DNA of 16,880 nt from JABFXC01 sp045804265 (lineage in GTDB: Bacteria > Gemmatimonadota > Gemmatimonadetes > Gemmatimonadales > Gemmatimonadaceae), in assembly GCA_045804265.1 (NCBI GenBank), contig JBJMNK010000150.1:1-16880 (forward strand). Direction: 5' to 3'. Of this stretch, positions 14,688 through 16,880 are shown piece after piece (position 1 is the first letter of the stretch; each line of letters opens with the position of its first letter). Below the pieces are notes generated by a model. It saw only the letters and a list, made by a program, of their open reading frames with translations, ran no database searches and was not told the origin of the DNA. Position numbers and translations under genes: made by a program.

Positions 14688-14716
14688 TTGCCCTCGGCGC
14701 CGCCGTGCTGTATCCT
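14688..14716 (+). promoter_or_regulatory. Promoter of the ArsR-methyltransferase and ahcY genes
   Basis: TTGCCC (14688-14693) and TATCCT (14711-14716) are separated by exactly 17 bases; each matches four of six positions of the sigma-70-type hexamers. The predicted start would fall inside the operator at 14718-14737. Confidence 0.5.
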
Positions 14717-14717
14717 T

Positions 14718-14737
14718 CTATCCGGATATACGGATAG
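14718..14737 (+). promoter_or_regulatory. Palindromic operator, probably autoregulatory
   Basis: CTATCCG and CGGATAG are perfect inverted arms around GATATA. It lies directly after the -10 element and six bases before the gene start, an ideal place to block transcription. ArsR-family regulators bind such AT-centred palindromes, and the gene that follows codes for one. Confidence 0.7.
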
Positions 14738-14743
14738 AGAGAA

Positions 14744-15763
14744 ATGACCCGCGCCACCATCTTCGACCAACTCAGCTCCCTCGCCGACCCTACCCGGGGC
14801 CGGTTGCTGCTCCTGCTCGACAGGAACGAGCTGACGGTCGGCGAGCTGTGCGCGGTGCTCCAGCTGCCGCAGTCCACAGTCAGCCGGCACCTGAAGACGT
14901 TAGGCGACGAGGGCTGGGTGACGTCGCGCGCCGAGGGCACGAGCCGGCAGTACCGCATCGCGAGCCCGCTCGACGCGGCCGCACGGCGGCTCTGGCAGCT
15001 GGTGCGCGACCAGACGGCGCAGAGCACGCTCGCCCGCAACGACGCCGCGCGGCTGCGCGCGACGCTGGCCGAGCGGAAGCTCAAGTCGCAGGAGTTCTTC
15101 TCCGGCGCTGCGTCGCAGTGGGACGCGCTCCGCGCCGAGCTGTTCGGGCGGCGCGCCGACGTCGGCACGCTGCTCGGTCTCCTCGACGATGACTGGACGG
15201 TCGGCGATCTCGGCTGCGGCACCGGACAGTTGAGCGAGGCGCTGGCGCCGTTCGTGCGGCGCGTCATCGCCGTCGACTCGTCACGCGCGATGCTGGCCGC
15301 GGCGCGGAAGCGGCTCGACAAGCTGCCTGACGTCGAGCTGCGCCAGGGTGAGCTCGAGTCGCTGCCGATCGACGACGGCGAGCTCGATGCCGCGCTGCTC
15401 TTTCTCGTGCTCCACTACACCATCGATCCGACGCGCGTCCTCGCGGAAGCGCGCCGCGCGCTCAAGCCCGGCGGCCGCCTGCTGGTGGTCGACATGACGC
15501 CGCACGATCGCGACGAATACCGGCAGCAGATGGGTCACCTGTGGCAGGGCTTCGATGCGCCGACGATGACCGAGTGGCTGACCAGCGCCGGCTTCGCGGC
15601 GCCGCGCTACACGCCGCTCTCGCCGGATCCTGCGGCGAAGGGCCCGTCGCTGTTCGCGGCAACAGCAAAGGCAGCCGTTAGCCATGAGCCGTTAGGGATT
15701 AGCGACGGCGTTACCGCACGCCGCAGCAAACGCCGTAGCTCGACCCTAACGGCTAAAGGCTAA
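14744..15763 (+). CDS. ArsR-family regulator fused to SAM-dependent methyltransferase, 339 aa
   Basis: Residues 1-80 form an ArsR-type winged helix: LADPTRGRLLLLLDRNELTV and the recognition helix LPQSTVSRHLKTLGDEGWV. From about 115 to 307 is a class I methyltransferase with the SAM loop VGDLGCGTGQ (153-162), acidic VIAVDSS (174-180) and LKPGGRLLVVDM (240-251). Such fusions are known next to methionine-cycle genes, and ahcY follows 52 bases downstream. I infer repression relieved or modulated by SAM or S-adenosylhomocysteine bound in the methyltransferase fold. Residues 311-339 are encoded by an inverted repeat element and are probably not part of the original protein, which would have ended near FAATAKA. 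Confidence 0.9.
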   Translation: MTRATIFDQLSSLADPTRGRLLLLLDRNELTVGELCAVLQLPQSTVSRHLKTLGDEGWVTSRAEGTSRQYRIASPLDAAARRLWQLVRDQTAQSTLARNDAARLRATLAERKLKSQEFFSGAASQWDALRAELFGRRADVGTLLGLLDDDWTVGDLGCGTGQLSEALAPFVRRVIAVDSSRAMLAAARKRLDKLPDVELRQGELESLPIDDGELDAALLFLVLHYTIDPTRVLAEARRALKPGGRLLVVDMTPHDRDEYRQQMGHLWQGFDAPTMTEWLTSAGFAAPRYTPLSPDPAAKGPSLFAATAKAAVSHEPLGISDGVTARRSKRRSSTLTAKG

Positions 15764-15767
15764 CGGC
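15674..15767. repeat. Inverted repeat element covering the 3' end of the regulator gene
   Basis: Arms at 15674-15697 and 15744-15767 are complementary at 21 of 24 positions; each contains two GTTAG/CTAAC words. An inner stem, GCGACGGCGTT (15702-15712) with AACGCCGTAGC (15729-15739), matches 10 of 11, leaving a 16-base loop. The stop codon of the regulator is in the right arm. No T-run follows, so a classical terminator is unlikely; it may act as an mRNA structure between the regulator and ahcY. Confidence 0.8.
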
Positions 15768-15815
15768 CAACAATACACGAGTCTCACCACGCTCACCAAA
15801 CGCAGAGGTCAGAAA

Positions 15816-16880
15816 ATGGCAACCGCCACCAAGCCCGCTCCATCGAAGACGAAGACCGACCGCCCGCCGTTCAAGGTTGCCGACCTCTCGCTCGCCGAGT
15901 GGGGACGCAAGGAGATGCGCCTCGCCGAGCAGGAGATGCCCGGGCTGATGGCGATCCGCAGGGAATACGAGGGGAAGTTCCCGCTCGAGGGCGCGAAGGT
16001 CATGGGCTCGCTGCACATGACGATCCAGACCGCGGTGCTGATCGAGACGCTCACCGCGTTAGGCGCCGACGTCCGCTGGGTGTCGTGCAACATCTTCTCG
16101 ACGCAGGACCACGCCGCGGCGGCGGTCGTCGTCGGGCCTGACGGTACGGTCGAGAAGCCCAACGGCGTTCCGGTCTTCGCCTGGAAGGGGGAGACGCTCG
16201 AGGAGTACTGGTGGTGCACCGAGCAGGCGCTGATGTGGCCCGACGGCACCGGCCCGAACATGCTGCTCGATGACGGCGGCGACGCGACGCTGCTCGTCCA
16301 CAAGGGCGCCGAGTTCGAGAAGGCGGGGAAGATCCCCGCGTTCGACGAAGCGAACGATCCCGAGGAGTGGGGCGTCATCCTGGACCTGCTGCGTCAGGAA
16401 GCGGAGCGCAATCCCGGCCGCTGGACGAAGATGGCGAAGGAGATCAAGGGCGTCACCGAGGAGACGACCACCGGCGTCCATCGGCTGTACGAGATGATGA
16501 AGGCGGGCACGCTGCTCTTCCCGGCGATCAACGTGAACGACTCCGTCACGAAGTCCAAGTTCGACAACCTCTACGGCTGCCGCCATTCGCTGATCGACGG
16601 GATCAACCGCGCCACCGACGTGATGATCGGCGGCAAGATGGCGGTCGTGTGCGGCTTTGGCGACGTCGGCAAGGGATGCGCCGAATCGCTGCGGGGCCAG
16701 GGCGCGCGCGTGGTGATCACGGAGATCGACCCGATCTGCGCGCTTCAGGCCGCGATGCAGGGCTACGAGGTCTCCACGCTCGAGGACGTGATCGCCACGG
16801 CCGACATCTTCATCACGGCCACCGGCAACAAGGACATCATCCGCGCCCAGGACATGGCCCGCATGAAGCACCAGGCGATC
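15816..16880 (+). CDS. ahcY: Adenosylhomocysteinase, 5' part (355 codons in window)
   Basis: The enzyme splits S-adenosylhomocysteine into adenosine and homocysteine, using bound NAD, and so removes the inhibitor left by methyltransferases. Family blocks are clear: FKVADLSLAEWGRKEM, GSLHMTIQTAVLIETL (H67), LLDDGGDAT (150-157), EETTTGVHRLY, SVTKSKFDNLYGCRHS (with Lys, Asp, Cys and His ligands), and the NAD loop GFGDVGKG (280-287). The frame is open to the window edge; about 100 residues are missing. AGAGG seven bases before the ATG is a good ribosome binding site. The segment around 140-180 is the insertion found in the longer form of the family. It is probably controlled by the regulator immediately upstream. 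Confidence 0.97.
   Translation, partial: MATATKPAPSKTKTDRPPFKVADLSLAEWGRKEMRLAEQEMPGLMAIRREYEGKFPLEGAKVMGSLHMTIQTAVLIETLTALGADVRWVSCNIFSTQDHAAAAVVVGPDGTVEKPNGVPVFAWKGETLEEYWWCTEQALMWPDGTGPNMLLDDGGDATLLVHKGAEFEKAGKIPAFDEANDPEEWGVILDLLRQEAERNPGRWTKMAKEIKGVTEETTTGVHRLYEMMKAGTLLFPAINVNDSVTKSKFDNLYGCRHSLIDGINRATDVMIGGKMAVVCGFGDVGKGCAESLRGQGARVVITEIDPICALQAAMQGYEVSTLEDVIATADIFITATGNKDIIRAQDMARMKHQAI

Larger units (their letters stand above)
3640..16064. repeat. Dispersed octamer CGTTAGGC, 13 copies outside the array
   Basis: Copies read in the plus direction begin at 3640, 6006, 6507, 9669, 14898 and 16057; copies in the minus direction occupy 4463-4470, 5501-5508, 8744-8751, 8993-9000, 10246-10253, 11980-11987 and 13372-13379. 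Ten of 13 extend to CGTTAGGCG. Eleven are inside coding regions, one is at a gene junction and one is intergenic. My rough estimate of the chance number at this base composition is about 0.5. Confidence 0.85.

Noticed and set aside
14608..15321. N-terminal extension of the kinase
   Set aside because: It lies antisense to the ArsR-methyltransferase gene and crosses that gene's promoter and operator; the ATG at 14607 gives a normal six-helix start.

Overview
The window reads as a GC-rich bacterial chromosome, most likely Gemmatimonadota or a close relative. This rests on gene content (an amidase next to a PQQ-type sugar dehydrogenase lipoprotein, a membrane Ser/Thr kinase, an ArsR-methyltransferase fusion before ahcY) and on strong G/C third-position bias; no marker gene here fixes the taxonomy.

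Region 1 (1-2656) is a gene cassette array of an integron. Six attC sites, each exactly 97 bp and nearly identical in their arms, separate six short cassettes, all transcribed on the minus strand. The array therefore starts near 2650 and continues past the left edge. At least four, probably five, of the six cassettes encode small membrane proteins with no family I recognise; the others are a compact soluble protein and a partial zinc-ribbon-like protein. No integrase gene lies in the window. The array's first boundary, with a second core-like heptamer 54 bp upstream, is the best attI candidate.

Region 2 (2657-4140) holds two minus-strand membrane-protein genes and a clear intrinsic terminator. 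Region 3 (4278-7930) is a plus-strand pair: a Tat-exported amidase and a lipoprotein that joins three tandem beta-rich repeats to a PQQ sugar dehydrogenase domain. Region 4 (8054-10836, minus) is a DNA-repair pair: a metallo-beta-lactamase exonuclease overlapping an ATP-dependent DNA ligase by ATGA. Between it and the next genes (about 10875-11440) lies a large imperfect inverted repeat made of GAGGGAC-type words. Region 5 (11489-12966, plus) has a conserved hypothetical, a DinB-family protein and an exported hypothetical. Region 6 is a minus-strand Ser/Thr kinase with six membrane helices, divergent from an ArsR-methyltransferase fusion and ahcY. The latter two have a promoter and a palindromic operator and probably form a self-regulated S-adenosylhomocysteine module.

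The most unusual signal is distributed. The octamer CGTTAGGC (or its complement) occurs 13 times in the 14 kb outside the array, where I expect about 0.5. Eleven copies are inside genes, and seven force the rare leucine codon TTA. The same string contains the recombination core of the attC sites.
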